From Amycolatopsis balhimycina FH 1894 (GTDB taxonomy: Bacteria > Actinomycetota > Actinomycetes > Mycobacteriales > Pseudonocardiaceae), in contig NZ_KB913037.1 in the NCBI RefSeq assembly GCF_000384295.1, positions 10,491,508 through 10,555,507 of the forward strand: a DNA stretch of 64,000 nt. Direction: 5' to 3'. Position 1 is the first letter of the stretch, and each line of letters opens with the position of its first letter. Shown in pieces: positions 50,770 to 60,036 of the stretch. A program made the translations under genes and the position numbers. The notes under the pieces are model-generated. The model was not told where the DNA came from. It was given only the letters and a program-made list of their open reading frames with translations, and ran no database searches.

Positions 50770-52071
50770 GTGAAACGCTGGCTCAAGCTGGCGGCGGGCG
50801 CCGCCGCACTCACCCTCGCGACAGCAGGCTGCGCGGGCTCCAGCGGTTCGGGCACCGCGGCCTCGTCGAGCGGCAATGCACCGCTCAGCGGCACCGTCAC
50901 GGTCTGGCTGATGACCGGGTCCGCGCCGACCACCCTGACCGACGCGCTCCACAAGGAGTTCGAGGCCGCGCACCCCGGGGTCAAGGTCAAGTACGAAATC
51001 CAGCAGTGGGACGGCATCCAGCAGAAGCTGACCACCGCGCTGGCCAGTGGCAACCCGCCGGACGTCATCGAGATCGGCAACACGCAGACCGCGTCGTTCG
51101 CCGCGCAGGACGGCGTGCTGACCGACCTGACCGCCGACAAGGACAGCTTCAACGGTTCGCAGTGGCTGAAGGGGCTCGCCGACTCCGGCACCTACAACGG
51201 CAAGGTCTACGGCGTCCCGTTCTACGCGGCCAACCGCGAAGTCATCTATCGCAAGGACATGTTCGACCAGGCCGGCATCACCAAGACGCCGGCGTCGAAC
51301 GACGAGTGGCTCGACGCGATCGGCAAGCTGAAGACGAAGTTCGGCTCCGACCCCGAGTTCCAGGCGCTCTACATGCCGGGGCAGAACTGGTACGCGCTGC
51401 TGTCGTTCATCTGGGACAACGGCGGTGACGTCGCCAAGGCCGACGGCAAGAACTACAAGGCCACGCTCGAGACGCCGGAAGCCAAGGCCGGCCTGGAGTT
51501 CTACAAGAAGCTCGTCGACGCCTCCGGCACCAAGGCGCCGAAGGACGCCGACGAGGCCAAGCCGCAGCAGGCGACCATCTACGGCGCGGGCAAGGTGGCC
51601 ATGATGATCGGCCTGCCGTGGGAGCTCCCGACCGCGGCGAAGACCGACCCGAGCCTGACCGCCAAGACCGGCGCGTTCGCCATCCCGAGCAAGACCGCCG
51701 GCCAGAGCGCCCCGGTGTTCCTCGGCGGCTCCAACCTGGCGATCCCGGCCAACAGCAAGAACGTTGCCGCGGCCAAGGAGTACATCAAGCTGATCTCCAG
51801 CGCGAAGTACCAGAGCCAGTTCGCCGCCGCCGGCGTCGTGCCCGGCTCGTCGACCGACCTGTCCGGCCTGGACAAGGACGCGCTGGGCAGCGTCATGGCG
51901 AAGGCCTCGGCCAACGGCAAGGCCGTGCCGGCCAGCCCGAAGTGGGGCGACGTCGAGTCCGGGCAGAACCCGGTCAAGGACATGCTGACCGCGTACCTGA
52001 CCGGCAAGAAGACGATCGACCAGGCGACCGCCGACGCCGACGCGGCTCTGAACAAGCTCATCGGCGGATGA
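50770..52071 (+). CDS. dasA: DasA-like chitobiose-binding lipoprotein
   Basis: A 433-residue solute-binding protein. The signal peptide ends in a lipobox TLATAGCAGS with lipidated Cys21. Features resemble the Streptomyces chitobiose-binding protein DasA: VTVWLMTGSAP, NPPDVIEIGNTQTASFAAQD, VPFYAANREVIYRKDMFD and a Trp-containing ligand stretch IGLPWELP. It delivers N,N'-diacetylchitobiose or GlcNAc oligomers to the permeases encoded next. The GTG at 50770 has AAAGGA about ten bases upstream. DasR-type sites precede it. The symbol is based on similarity and operon structure. Confidence 0.8.
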   Translation: MKRWLKLAAGAAALTLATAGCAGSSGSGTAASSSGNAPLSGTVTVWLMTGSAPTTLTDALHKEFEAAHPGVKVKYEIQQWDGIQQKLTTALASGNPPDVIEIGNTQTASFAAQDGVLTDLTADKDSFNGSQWLKGLADSGTYNGKVYGVPFYAANREVIYRKDMFDQAGITKTPASNDEWLDAIGKLKTKFGSDPEFQALYMPGQNWYALLSFIWDNGGDVAKADGKNYKATLETPEAKAGLEFYKKLVDASGTKAPKDADEAKPQQATIYGAGKVAMMIGLPWELPTAAKTDPSLTAKTGAFAIPSKTAGQSAPVFLGGSNLAIPANSKNVAAAKEYIKLISSAKYQSQFAAAGVVPGSSTDLSGLDKDALGSVMAKASANGKAVPASPKWGDVESGQNPVKDMLTAYLTGKKTIDQATADADAALNKLIGG

Positions 52072-53054
52072 CAGCGACCGCGAATGTGACGATGCCGGCG
52101 GGGGAGATCCCGCCGGCATCGCCGCGCGCCGCCCGGGCCGGGAAGCGCAGGCGGGGCCGGCTCGGCGACCGGATCCTCCCGTACGTGCTGCTCCTGCCCG
52201 CACTGGCCGCGATTCTCGTCCTGCTCGCCTGGCCGCTGGTCCAGGTGATCGGCATCAGCCTCCGCAAGCTCGACATCGGCGAGCTGATTTCCGGCAAGGC
52301 CGTCTGGGTCGGGCTCGACAACTACACGAACACCCTGGCCGACCCGCAGTTCTGGGCGATCACCGTCCGGACGCTGGTGTTCACCGCCGCCCTCGTGGCC
52401 GCCACCATCCTCGGCGGTCTCCTGCTCGCGGTGCTCATGCGCCACCTCGGCCCGGTCGTGCGGACCATCCTGCAGGTGACGCTCATCCTGGCCTGGGCAA
52501 CGCCGGTGATCGCCACGACCACGGTGTTCCAGTGGATCTTCGACGAGCAGTACGGCATCCTCAACAAGACCCTCGACCGGCTCGGGTTCTCCGGCTTCAT
52601 CGGGTTCTCGTGGTTCTCCAGCGGCACCAGCACGCTCACCGTGATCGGGCTGCTCATCGTGTGGCAGGCCGTGCCGTTCGTGACGTTCTCGCTCTACGCG
52701 GGCCTCGTCGGCGTCCCGCAGGAGCAGTACGAGGCGGCCGGCATGGACGGCGCCGGGCCGTGGCAGACGTTCCGCGCGGTCACCTGGCCCAGCATCCGGG
52801 CGATCACCACCATGGTGACGTTCCTGTCGGTGCTGTGGGACTTCAACGCCTTCGCGCAGATCTGGGCGATCCGCGAGGGCGGCCCCGACGGCGAGAGCAC
52901 CACCCTGGCCGTCGTGCTCTACCTCAAGGGCATCGCGGGCAACCACTTCGGCGCGGCGGGCGCCATCGCGACGCTGATGCTGATCCTGCTCGCGCTCATC
53001 ACGGGCCGGTACATCCAGCTGCTCGTCCGGACCCCGGAAGGTGATCTCAAGTGA
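52068..53054 (+). CDS. dasB: DasB-like ABC sugar permease
   Basis: A 328-residue MalF-type permease with six membrane segments (PYVLLLPALAAILVLLAWPL first). The EAA loop is QYEAAGMDGAGPWQTFRAVT. A C-terminal helix ends in TGRYIQLLVR. The ATG overlaps the binding-protein stop (ATGA) and its own stop overlaps the next GTG, so the three transport genes are translationally coupled. No ATPase gene is adjacent; a shared MsiK-like ATPase is expected elsewhere. Confidence 0.85.
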   Translation: MTATANVTMPAGEIPPASPRAARAGKRRRGRLGDRILPYVLLLPALAAILVLLAWPLVQVIGISLRKLDIGELISGKAVWVGLDNYTNTLADPQFWAITVRTLVFTAALVAATILGGLLLAVLMRHLGPVVRTILQVTLILAWATPVIATTTVFQWIFDEQYGILNKTLDRLGFSGFIGFSWFSSGTSTLTVIGLLIVWQAVPFVTFSLYAGLVGVPQEQYEAAGMDGAGPWQTFRAVTWPSIRAITTMVTFLSVLWDFNAFAQIWAIREGGPDGESTTLAVVLYLKGIAGNHFGAAGAIATLMLILLALITGRYIQLLVRTPEGDLK

Positions 53055-53881
53055 GGAAGCCGCTGCCGCAGCGGATCGCGCTCTCGGTCGTCGGCGTGGT
53101 CCTGGCGTTGCTGATCTTCTTCCCGACGTACTGGATGTTCGTCACGTCGCTGAGGACGCCGGGCCAGATCCTCTCGCCCAAGTACGACCTGATCCCGACG
53201 TCGTTCTCGTTCGGCAACTTCGCCACGGCGCTGGCCCGGGACAACTTCCCGACGTACCTGCTCAACAGCCTGATCGTCACGGTCGGCGCGGTGCTCTGCG
53301 CCCTGGTCGCCGGGACACTGGCGGCGATCCCGCTGTCGCGGCTGCGCTTCACCGGCCGCCGGGGGTTCCTGCTGCTGGTCATGGTGTCGCAGCTGGCGCC
53401 GACGTCGGCGCTGTTCCTCCCGCTGTTCCTGCTGATGCGGGACGCCGGGCTGCTCAACACGCTGCCGTCGCTGCTGCTGGTCTACTTCGCGACCACGCTG
53501 CCCTTCACGGTCTGGATGCTCTACGGCTTCGTCAACGGGATCCCGTACGAGCTGGAGGAGGCCGCGATGATCGACGGCTGCAGCCAGACCGGCGCGTTCC
53601 GCCGGGTGACGCTGCCGCTGCTCGCGCCCGGACTGGTCACCACGTCGGTGTTCAGCTTCATCACGGCGTGGAACGAGTACCTGTTCGCCCTGGTGTTCAT
53701 GACCGAGAAGTCGAAGGAAACGCTGCCGGTGTGGCTCGCGTCGTTCCGCACGGCGTTCGCGACCGACTGGGGCGGGGTGATGGCCGCGTCGGTCGTCTAC
53801 GCCCTGCCGGCGTTGATGTTCTTCCTGCTCGTGCAGCGCAAGCTCGTGTCCGGCGTGGTCGCCGGCGCGGTGAAGGGATAG
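53051..53881 (+). CDS. dasC: DasC-like ABC sugar permease
   Basis: A 276-residue MalG-type permease. The first membrane segment is IALSVVGVVLALLIFFPTYW; the EAA loop is ELEEAAMIDGCSQTGAFRRV; it ends in VSGVVAGAVKG. It forms the channel with the DasB-like permease. GTG 53051 overlaps the preceding stop (GTGA). The following glycosidase gene starts four bases after its stop. Confidence 0.85.
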   Translation: MRKPLPQRIALSVVGVVLALLIFFPTYWMFVTSLRTPGQILSPKYDLIPTSFSFGNFATALARDNFPTYLLNSLIVTVGAVLCALVAGTLAAIPLSRLRFTGRRGFLLLVMVSQLAPTSALFLPLFLLMRDAGLLNTLPSLLLVYFATTLPFTVWMLYGFVNGIPYELEEAAMIDGCSQTGAFRRVTLPLLAPGLVTTSVFSFITAWNEYLFALVFMTEKSKETLPVWLASFRTAFATDWGGVMAASVVYALPALMFFLLVQRKLVSGVVAGAVKG

Positions 53882-53884
53882 CCG

Positions 53885-55324
53885 GTGCCGTCTCCGGAGA
53901 AACTCGCCGAAGCCGTCCTCCTGCCCGGGTTCGCCGGGACGACCGCGCCGGACTGGCTCCGACGCCGGATCGCCGGGGGAATGGGCGGGGTGATCCTCTT
54001 CGGCCGCAACGTCGTCGACGACGAGCAGGTCGCCGCGCTCACCGCGCAGCTGCGCGGTGAGCGGGACGGCGTCGTGGTCGGGATCGACGAGGAAGGCGGT
54101 GACGTCACCCGCCTCGACGTGAACACCGGGTCGTTCGTGCCGGGCCCGCTCGCCCTCGGCGCGGCCGGCGACCCGGAGCTGACCACCGCCGTCGCCGCCG
54201 CGCTCGGCGAGCGCCTGGCGGCCTGCGGTGTCACCGTCAACCTCGCACCGTGCGCGGACCTGACGCTGGCGGCCGAGGACCCGATCATCGGCGTCCGCGC
54301 GTTCGGATCCGACCCGGCGAAGGCGTCGCAGCACGTCGCGGCTTACGTGACGGGCCTGCAGAAGTACGGCGTCGCGGCGTGCGCCAAGCACTTCCCCGGC
54401 CACGGCGCGGCGACCGAAGACTCGCACGTCGCCCTGCCGGTGCTGCCCCGCACTCCGGCGGAACTGCGGGAGATCGAGCTGGTCCCGTTCGCCGCGGCGA
54501 TCCGGGCCGGCGTGCGCTCGATCATGTCGGGCCACCTGGTCGTGGCGGCCTGGGGCGACGAGCCGGCCACGCTCAACCGGACGGCGCTCACCGACGTCCT
54601 GCGCGGCGAGCTCGGCTTCACCGGCGCGGTGATCACCGACGCCCTCGAGATGGGCGCGGTGTCCGGCGCGTACGGGCGGCACGACGGCCTCGGCCGGTCC
54701 GCCGTCCGGGCCCTCGAAGCGGGCGCGGACGCGCTGTGCCTGGGCGGCGCGGCGTTCGAAGCGGACGCCCTCGACGCGACCGCGGCGGCGATCGTCGCGG
54801 CGGTCGAAGCGGGGGAGCTGCCCCTGGAGCGGCTCGAGGAGGCGGCTTCGCGGACGGCGGCGCTGGGCACCGGCCCCGCGCCGGCGCAGCCGGGCCCGGT
54901 CGACCGGCGGCTCGGCCTGGAGGCGGCCCGCAAGGCGCTCCGGATCCGGGGTGAAGTGCGGCTGGATGGCCCGCCACTGGTCGTCGACGTCCGGACCGAG
55001 CCGACCATCGCGGCCGGGCCGATGCCGTGGGGCCTCGGCCCGCACCTCGCCGAGCTGGTGCCGGGCACGCGAGCGCTCACCGTGACCCCCGACGACGCCG
55101 AAGCGGTGCTCGAAGCGGCCCGGGACTTCCGCAGCGTCGTCGTGGTCACGCGGGAGGCGCACCGGCACCCGCGGGTGCGCGCCCTGCTCGCCGCACTGTC
55201 CACTGTGGACTTCATTCGCGTGGAGACCGGGGTGCCGGGCCCCGGCGACGGCGACGGCCCGCGGATCGACACGTTCGGCGGCTCGTACGTCAGCCTGCGC
55301 GCCGCGGCCGAGTATCTGGCCTGA
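53885..55324 (+). CDS. NagZ-type GH3 beta-N-acetylhexosaminidase
   Basis: A 479-residue intracellular family-3 enzyme. It contains the diagnostic KHFPGHGAATEDSH stretch, in which the His/Asp dyad of N-acetylglucosaminidases serves as acid/base. Other motifs are VVGIDEEGGDVTRL near the N terminus and the nucleophile aspartate in GAVITDALEMGAV. There is no signal peptide. It would cleave imported chitobiose to GlcNAc, fitting its place as the last gene of the das-like operon, where Streptomyces dasD encodes a similar enzyme. A less likely role is peptidoglycan recycling. Confidence 0.85.
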   Translation: MPSPEKLAEAVLLPGFAGTTAPDWLRRRIAGGMGGVILFGRNVVDDEQVAALTAQLRGERDGVVVGIDEEGGDVTRLDVNTGSFVPGPLALGAAGDPELTTAVAAALGERLAACGVTVNLAPCADLTLAAEDPIIGVRAFGSDPAKASQHVAAYVTGLQKYGVAACAKHFPGHGAATEDSHVALPVLPRTPAELREIELVPFAAAIRAGVRSIMSGHLVVAAWGDEPATLNRTALTDVLRGELGFTGAVITDALEMGAVSGAYGRHDGLGRSAVRALEAGADALCLGGAAFEADALDATAAAIVAAVEAGELPLERLEEAASRTAALGTGPAPAQPGPVDRRLGLEAARKALRIRGEVRLDGPPLVVDVRTEPTIAAGPMPWGLGPHLAELVPGTRALTVTPDDAEAVLEAARDFRSVVVVTREAHRHPRVRALLAALSTVDFIRVETGVPGPGDGDGPRIDTFGGSYVSLRAAAEYLA

Positions 55325-55436
55325 ATCGCCCTTTCGTCTTTTTGCCGTTTCTCCAGAAGCCCGGCCGGCGTTTGTACGCGCCTTGTACCGGTGCCCGCCA
55401 GTCTGCTGGCACACCGGAAAACTGGAGGACGGAAGC

Positions 55437-56195
55437 ATGAAAATGGGCATCGTGAAGCGCGTGGCCGGCGTGGCCGGTATCGCCGTGGCGATCGCGGTCG
55501 TCGGGGCGAGCCCGGCATTCGCGGCGACCGGGACGGTGCACACCGACTCGGGCGCGGCGCTGACCGTGCGGTCGACCCCGAGCACCTCCGCGGGTTCGGT
55601 CGGCAGCATCGCCGACGGCACCGCGGTGACCATCTCCTGCCAGACCAACGGGTCGACGGTCGACGGCAAGTACGGCACCAGCGACATCTGGGACAAGGTG
55701 GGCAACGGCTACATCAGCGACGCCTACGTCTACACCGGCTCGGACGGCCGCGTGGCCCCCGACTGCGACGGCACGACGCAGACCTGCTCCACCTCGGGCC
55801 TCGGGGACCACCGGACCTGCGCGGAGGCGGTCGCCTACGCCAAGACCCGCGTGCACACCGGCAACGACCCGGCCTACTACCGCTGGTGCGACCGCATCAA
55901 CGCGCAGAACTACGGCTTCACCGCGTCCGGCTCGGACACCGCCTACATCCACTGGACGCAGATCCCCGCCTCGCTGAAGCACCCGGGCGACTACCAGGTC
56001 CCGGCCGGTGGCCTGGCGTTCTTCTCCAACGGCGGGTCCGGCCACACGATGATCTCGATCGGCGGCGGCGAGTTCCTGTCGAACGACATCAACGGCCCGG
56101 GCAGCTACGGCAAGACGACGATCGCGGCGATCAAGAGCACCTGGGGCCAGACCTACGTCGGCTGGGCGCAGCCGTGGTTCAAGGTGAACCACTGA
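55437..56195 (+). CDS. Secreted SH3b/CHAP-like cell-wall protein
   Basis: A 252-residue exported protein. The signal peptide is VAGIAVAIAVVGASPAFAA. An SH3b domain follows (TVHTDSGAALTVRSTPST, GNGYISDAYVYTGS). The C-terminal domain resembles NlpC/P60 or CHAP hydrolases, with RTCAEAVAYAKTRVH, GGLAFFSNGGSGHTMISIGG and EFLSNDINGPGS; a Cys-His pair is plausible as the catalytic site but not certain. It probably acts on peptidoglycan. ATG 55437 follows GGAGGACGG. A 20-bp perfect terminator stem follows the gene. Confidence 0.75.
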   Translation: MKMGIVKRVAGVAGIAVAIAVVGASPAFAATGTVHTDSGAALTVRSTPSTSAGSVGSIADGTAVTISCQTNGSTVDGKYGTSDIWDKVGNGYISDAYVYTGSDGRVAPDCDGTTQTCSTSGLGDHRTCAEAVAYAKTRVHTGNDPAYYRWCDRINAQNYGFTASGSDTAYIHWTQIPASLKHPGDYQVPAGGLAFFSNGGSGHTMISIGGGEFLSNDINGPGSYGKTTIAAIKSTWGQTYVGWAQPWFKVNH

Positions 56196-56210
56196 CGCGG
56201 TGACCGCCTG

Positions 56211-56259
56211 ACGCGAACGGGCCCCTGTCCACCTTCCCCGGACAGGGGCCCGTTCGCGT
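56211..56259 (+). terminator. Very strong hairpin after the SH3b gene
   Basis: A perfect 20-bp stem (ACGCGAACGGGCCCCTGTCC and complement) with a 9-base loop, starting 16 bases after the stop. Confidence 0.85.
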
Positions 56260-56323
56260 CCGCCGCACTGCGGCAGGATCGATCTCGGACTCTCCCTGTT
56301 TCTCCACCGCGAAGGGGACACCG

Positions 56324-57802
56324 ATGACGGTCCCGATCATCCCGGGATTCCACCCCGACCCGTCCGTCTGCCGGGCCGGCGGCACCTACTACCTGGCGAA
56401 CTCGAGCTTCGAGTACGTGCCCGGCGTCCCGATCCGCCGCAGCACCGACCTCGTCTCCTGGGAGCTCGTGGGGCACGCGCTCACCCGGCCCGGCCAGCTG
56501 CCGCCGGGCGAGGGCGTGGCGAGCGGTGGCGTCTTCGCTCCGACCCTGCGGCACCACGACGGCCGGTTCCACCTCGTGACGACCAACGTCCTCGAGCCGC
56601 GCGGGCACCTGATCGTGACCGCCGAGGATCCGGCCGGTCCGTGGTCCGACCCGGTGTACGTGGCCGGCACGGCCGGGATCGACCCGGACCTCTGCTGGGA
56701 CGACGCCGGGGTCTGCCACCTCACGTGGGCGTCGTTCCTGCCCACGCTGACCGGCATCGCGAGCGTGCCGATCGACCCGGGCACGGGCGCAATGCTCGCC
56801 GAGCCGCGGCTGTTGTGGAACGGCACCGGCCTCGCCGCCCCGGAAGGCCCGCACCTGTACCACGTCGACGGCTGGTGGTACCTGATGCTGGCGGAAGGGG
56901 GCACCGAGCGCGGCCACGCCGTCACGATCGCGCGCGCCCGCAGCCTGGAGGGCCCCTACGAGCCCGCGCCCGCGAACCCGATCCTGACGCACCGCAGCAC
57001 CACCCACCCGGTGCAGAACACCGGGCACGCCGACCTGGTCGAGTGCGCCGACGGCAGCTGGGCGATGGTGTACCTGGGGGTCCGGCCGCGCGGCAAGACA
57101 CCGCAGTTCCACGTCAACGGCCGCGAGACCTTCCTGGCCGGCGTCGATTGGGTGGACGGCTGGCCGGTCGTGGCCGAGGACCGGTTCACGATCGAGCCGG
57201 CGGACAACAGCTTCACGGACGGCTTCGCGACCGCCGAACTGCACCCGCGCTGGGTGGCACCCGGCGCCGGCCCGGAGACGTTCACCCGCTGGGCCGGACC
57301 GGCCGAGCTGCGCCTCACGGCGGACGCCGGCCGAGCGGCACCACCGGCCCTGCTGACCCGGGCCCTCGACGAGCAGTGGACCGCCTCGGCGGCACTGGAC
57401 GTCTCCGGCGGTACGGCGAAGTTCGTGGTCCGCCTCGACGACCGGCACTGGTACGGCCTCGTCGCCGACGGCGCCTCGGTGACGGCGACACTGGTCATCG
57501 GCCCGGCGGTCCACGCCGTCACGAAGGTCGCGTCGGGTCCCCGGGTGTCCTTGCGGATCCGCGCGCTTCCGGGTGCGTCCCAGGAGCCGGACCTCCTCGA
57601 GCTGTCCGTGCTCCGGCAGGACGGGCGGGCGGAGGTCCTCGGCTCGTTCGACGGACGGTATCTGTCCACGGAGGTCGCGACCGGCTTCACCGGCCGCATG
57701 ATCGGCGTGGAAGTCCTCGACGGCACGGCGACGCTGCATGAGTTCGGTTATTCGTCCGGTGTGGGCACCGCCGGCAGCCACGGGGCCGATCGTCAGGACT
57801 GA
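56324..57802 (+). CDS. GH43 beta-xylosidase/arabinofuranosidase
   Basis: A 492-residue intracellular family-43 enzyme. The five-bladed propeller shows the general-base aspartate in IIPGFHPDPSVCR, a pKa-modulating Asp in GIDPDLCWDD and the general-acid Glu in APEGPHLYHVDGWWY. A C-terminal beta-sandwich follows (from about residue 300: WTASAALDVSGGTAKFVVRL), usual in GH43 subfamily 11-like xylosidases. It would act on beta-1,4-xylo-oligosaccharides or arabinosides. ATG 56324 follows GAAGGGGA. It stands alone and is convergent with an ArsR-type gene. Confidence 0.87.
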   Translation: MTVPIIPGFHPDPSVCRAGGTYYLANSSFEYVPGVPIRRSTDLVSWELVGHALTRPGQLPPGEGVASGGVFAPTLRHHDGRFHLVTTNVLEPRGHLIVTAEDPAGPWSDPVYVAGTAGIDPDLCWDDAGVCHLTWASFLPTLTGIASVPIDPGTGAMLAEPRLLWNGTGLAAPEGPHLYHVDGWWYLMLAEGGTERGHAVTIARARSLEGPYEPAPANPILTHRSTTHPVQNTGHADLVECADGSWAMVYLGVRPRGKTPQFHVNGRETFLAGVDWVDGWPVVAEDRFTIEPADNSFTDGFATAELHPRWVAPGAGPETFTRWAGPAELRLTADAGRAAPPALLTRALDEQWTASAALDVSGGTAKFVVRLDDRHWYGLVADGASVTATLVIGPAVHAVTKVASGPRVSLRIRALPGASQEPDLLELSVLRQDGRAEVLGSFDGRYLSTEVATGFTGRMIGVEVLDGTATLHEFGYSSGVGTAGSHGADRQD

Positions 57803-57808
57803 AGGACG

Positions 57809-58339
57809 TCAGCCGTCGCGTTTGACGTGGTGCAGCACGAAGATCCCGCCGATCGCCGGGCGGCCGGTGCGTTCGGAGTCGGTCGCCACGTACTCGTCCA
57901 GCACCGCCAGGATCCGGCGGTCGAGTTCCTCGACCTCCTCGGGGGACAGGTGCAGCAGGAACTTCTCGTACACCGCCACCGAGTCCGGGCCCGCTTCGCG
58001 CAGCTCCTCCTGGAAGATCTCGATGGGCGCGAACCGCGTCTCGGCGTCCGCGCTCGCCAGGGGGCCGTCCAGCCACCACGTTTCGTTGTTCGAGCGGTAC
58101 GGCTTCTCCAGCGCGCCGCTCGGGCCGGTGCGGACCGGGGCCGGCTCCAGGAGGCCCGCGGCCACCAGCTGCCGCACGTGGTGCAGGACCGTGCCGGGGT
58201 CGCGGCCGAGGCGGTCGGCCAGCTGCTTGTTCGTCAGCTCCTCGACCAGGCACAGCCGCATGATGCGCAGCCGCAGGGGGTGGCCGAGCGCCTTCGCCTC
58301 CTCGGGGGTCGCGGGCCGGCGACGGCGGGGTTCGGTCAT
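57809..58339 (-). CDS. ArsR/HTH_20 regulator of the divergent MFS gene
   Basis: A 176-residue winged-helix protein. The HTH region is ALGHPLRLRIMRLCLVEE, NKQLADRLGRDPGTVLHHVR and QLVAAGLLEPAP. The C-terminal half is a helical effector-like region rather than a metal site; the cysteine in LRLRIMRLCL is isolated. Such HTH_20 proteins control adjacent drug-efflux genes. It is divergent from an MFS transporter, with two TCCATCGATG repeats between them. ATG 58339. Confidence 0.82.
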   Translation of the reverse strand: MTEPRRRRPATPEEAKALGHPLRLRIMRLCLVEELTNKQLADRLGRDPGTVLHHVRQLVAAGLLEPAPVRTGPSGALEKPYRSNNETWWLDGPLASADAETRFAPIEIFQEELREAGPDSVAVYEKFLLHLSPEEVEELDRRILAVLDEYVATDSERTGRPAIGGIFVLHHVKRDG

Positions 58340-58360
58340 GAACGGAGCGTAGTCGATCGT

Positions 58361-58388
58361 TCCATCGATGGAGAAAAGTCCATCGATG
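58361..58388. promoter_or_regulatory. Repeated ArsR-type operator TCCATCGATGGA
   Basis: A perfect 12-bp palindrome at 58361-58372, followed 18 bases on by a second TCCATCGATG (58379-58388). It lies in the divergent arsR/MFS region, and the second repeat contains the proposed MFS start codon. Confidence 0.6.
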
Positions 58389-59627
58389 TGCGACCCTCGA
58401 TCAGTGAGCGGACTCGGAGGTACCTACTGGCGGCTGTGGTCCGCCGCCGGCCTGTCCAGCCTCGCCGACGGCGTCCTGAAGGTCGCCCTGCCGCTGATCG
58501 CCGTGGGCTACACGCGCTCGCCGGTGCTGATCGCGGGCCTGGCCTTCGCCTTCAGCCTGCCGTGGCTGCTCTTCGCGCTGCCCGCCGGCGCGCTCGTCGA
58601 CCGGCTCGACCGGCGGCGCGCGATGCTCACCGCGAACGTCCTCCGCGGCGGGCTGCTCGCCGGGGTGCTGCTCCTGACCGTGCTGGGCGGGGGATCGATC
58701 TGGGCGCTGTACGTCGTCGCGCTCGGGGCCGGCTCCGCCGAGACCGTCTACGACACCGCGGCCCAATCGATCGTCCCGCAGGTCGTCGGCCGGACCCGGC
58801 TGGCGCGCGCCAACGGCCGGATGTACGCCGTCGAGCAGACCGCCAACGAGTTCGCCGGGCCGCCGCTGGCGGGGTTGCTGGCCGCGGCCGGTGCCGGGGC
58901 CGCGTTCGGCACGCCGGTGGTGCTGTGGGCAGCGGCCGTCGCGGTCCTGCTGCTGGTGCGCGGCCCGTACCGGGTTCCCCGCGACGGGCGCACCACGCTG
59001 CGCGCCGACATCGCCGAAGGACTGCGGTTCCTCTGGCACCACAAGGTCCTGCGGACGTTCACCGTCATGGTCGGCGCGTTCAACTTCGCCACCGGCGCCA
59101 CGTTCGCCGTCCTCGTCCTCCACGCGGTCGGCCCCGGATCGGCGATGGGCCTGTCCGCACCGGCGTTCGGGCTGCTGATGGCGAGCGTCGCCGCGGGCAG
59201 CCTGGCCGGGTCGTTTCTCGCCGAGCCGGTCGAACGGCGGCTCGGCCGCGTCCGCGCGCTGTGGGTGTCGTGGCTCGCCGGCGGGCTCACGGTCGGCGTG
59301 CTCGCGGTGACCGCCGACCCCTACGCGGTCGGGGTGGTGTTCTTCGCCGGCGGCGCCGGACTCCTGGTGTCGAACGTGGTGATGGTGTCATTGCGCCAGC
59401 GGCTCACCCCCGACCGGTTGCTCGGCAGGCTCAACAGCAGTCACCGGCTCGTGGCCTGGGGCACCAAGTCCCTCGGCGCCCTGGCCGGCGGCGCGATCGC
59501 GCAGGCGGCCGGCCTGCACGCGGTGTTCGTGCTGATGGGTGTGCTGGCGCTCGGCGCGGTGGCCGGGCTCTCCGGGGTGACGGAAGACGTGCTCGCGGCG
59601 GCCGAACGCGACGCGGTCACTCGCTGA
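58386..59627 (+). CDS. MFS efflux transporter
   Basis: A 413-residue transporter with about twelve membrane helices (LSSLADGVLKVALPLIAVGY first; ALPAGALVDRLDRRRAM in the loop 2-3 signature). It resembles the enterobactin-exporter/MFS_3 group, common drug exporters next to ArsR-type regulators. The start is uncertain: ATG 58386 (chosen), ATG 58368 or GTG 58404, none with a ribosome site, so a leaderless mRNA is possible. The 3' end overlaps the convergent YjbR-like gene by 11 bases. Confidence 0.82.
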   Translation: MCDPRSVSGLGGTYWRLWSAAGLSSLADGVLKVALPLIAVGYTRSPVLIAGLAFAFSLPWLLFALPAGALVDRLDRRRAMLTANVLRGGLLAGVLLLTVLGGGSIWALYVVALGAGSAETVYDTAAQSIVPQVVGRTRLARANGRMYAVEQTANEFAGPPLAGLLAAAGAGAAFGTPVVLWAAAVAVLLLVRGPYRVPRDGRTTLRADIAEGLRFLWHHKVLRTFTVMVGAFNFATGATFAVLVLHAVGPGSAMGLSAPAFGLLMASVAAGSLAGSFLAEPVERRLGRVRALWVSWLAGGLTVGVLAVTADPYAVGVVFFAGGAGLLVSNVVMVSLRQRLTPDRLLGRLNSSHRLVAWGTKSLGALAGGAIAQAAGLHAVFVLMGVLALGAVAGLSGVTEDVLAAAERDAVTR

Positions 59628-59982
59628 GCGGGTGGGTCTCCAGGTACGCGGTCCAGACCTTCTTCGGGACGCATATCCGCCAGGCGTCCACGACGAGCTC
59701 GCGCATCTCCTCCGGGCCGATCGCCGCCAGCCGGCAGCGGACCCACCTGTAGCGCATGTCCGACGGCGCCGGCAGGAGGAACTTCTCCGGGTCCCCGGCC
59801 ACCAGCGCCGCACGCTGCTCGCGCGGATAGGCGAAGCCCATCAGTGTTTCGTCAGGCGACAGCGCGAGGAAGACGATCTGCCCGATCCGGAACTTGATCT
59901 GGTCCCGCACGTACGCCTCGTAAGCGCGGGGGAGGCCGGCCGCGAACGCGCGGACCTCGTCACCGGTGACCATGCCTGTCAT
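59617..59982 (-). CDS. YjbR/MmcQ-like protein
   Basis: A 121-residue protein of the YjbR double-wing fold: VTGDEVRAFAAGLPRAYEAY, RIGQIVFLALSPDETLMGFA and a C-terminal PKKVWTAYLETHP. These proteins are DNA-binding-like or unknown in function. ATG 59982 has GGGAG four bases upstream; ATG 59973 is an alternative. It is convergent with the MFS gene. Confidence 0.8.
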   Translation of the reverse strand: MTGMVTGDEVRAFAAGLPRAYEAYVRDQIKFRIGQIVFLALSPDETLMGFAYPREQRAALVAGDPEKFLLPAPSDMRYRWVRCRLAAIGPEEMRELVVDAWRICVPKKVWTAYLETHPLSE

Positions 59983-60036
59983 CCAACTCCCGCGGCCGGC
60001 GGCGCGCCATCCCCGGGCGCGCCGCCGGAACCGGGG

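Noticed and set aside
55372..55388. TTGTAC direct repeat 11 bases apart before the SH3b gene
   Set aside because: Could be an activator site, but two short copies alone are weak evidence, and no matching -10 element was found.
52919..55705. 928-codon minus-strand open frame
   Set aside because: It is the shadow of the DasC-like permease and NagZ-type gene; Arg/Glu/His-rich low-complexity translation.
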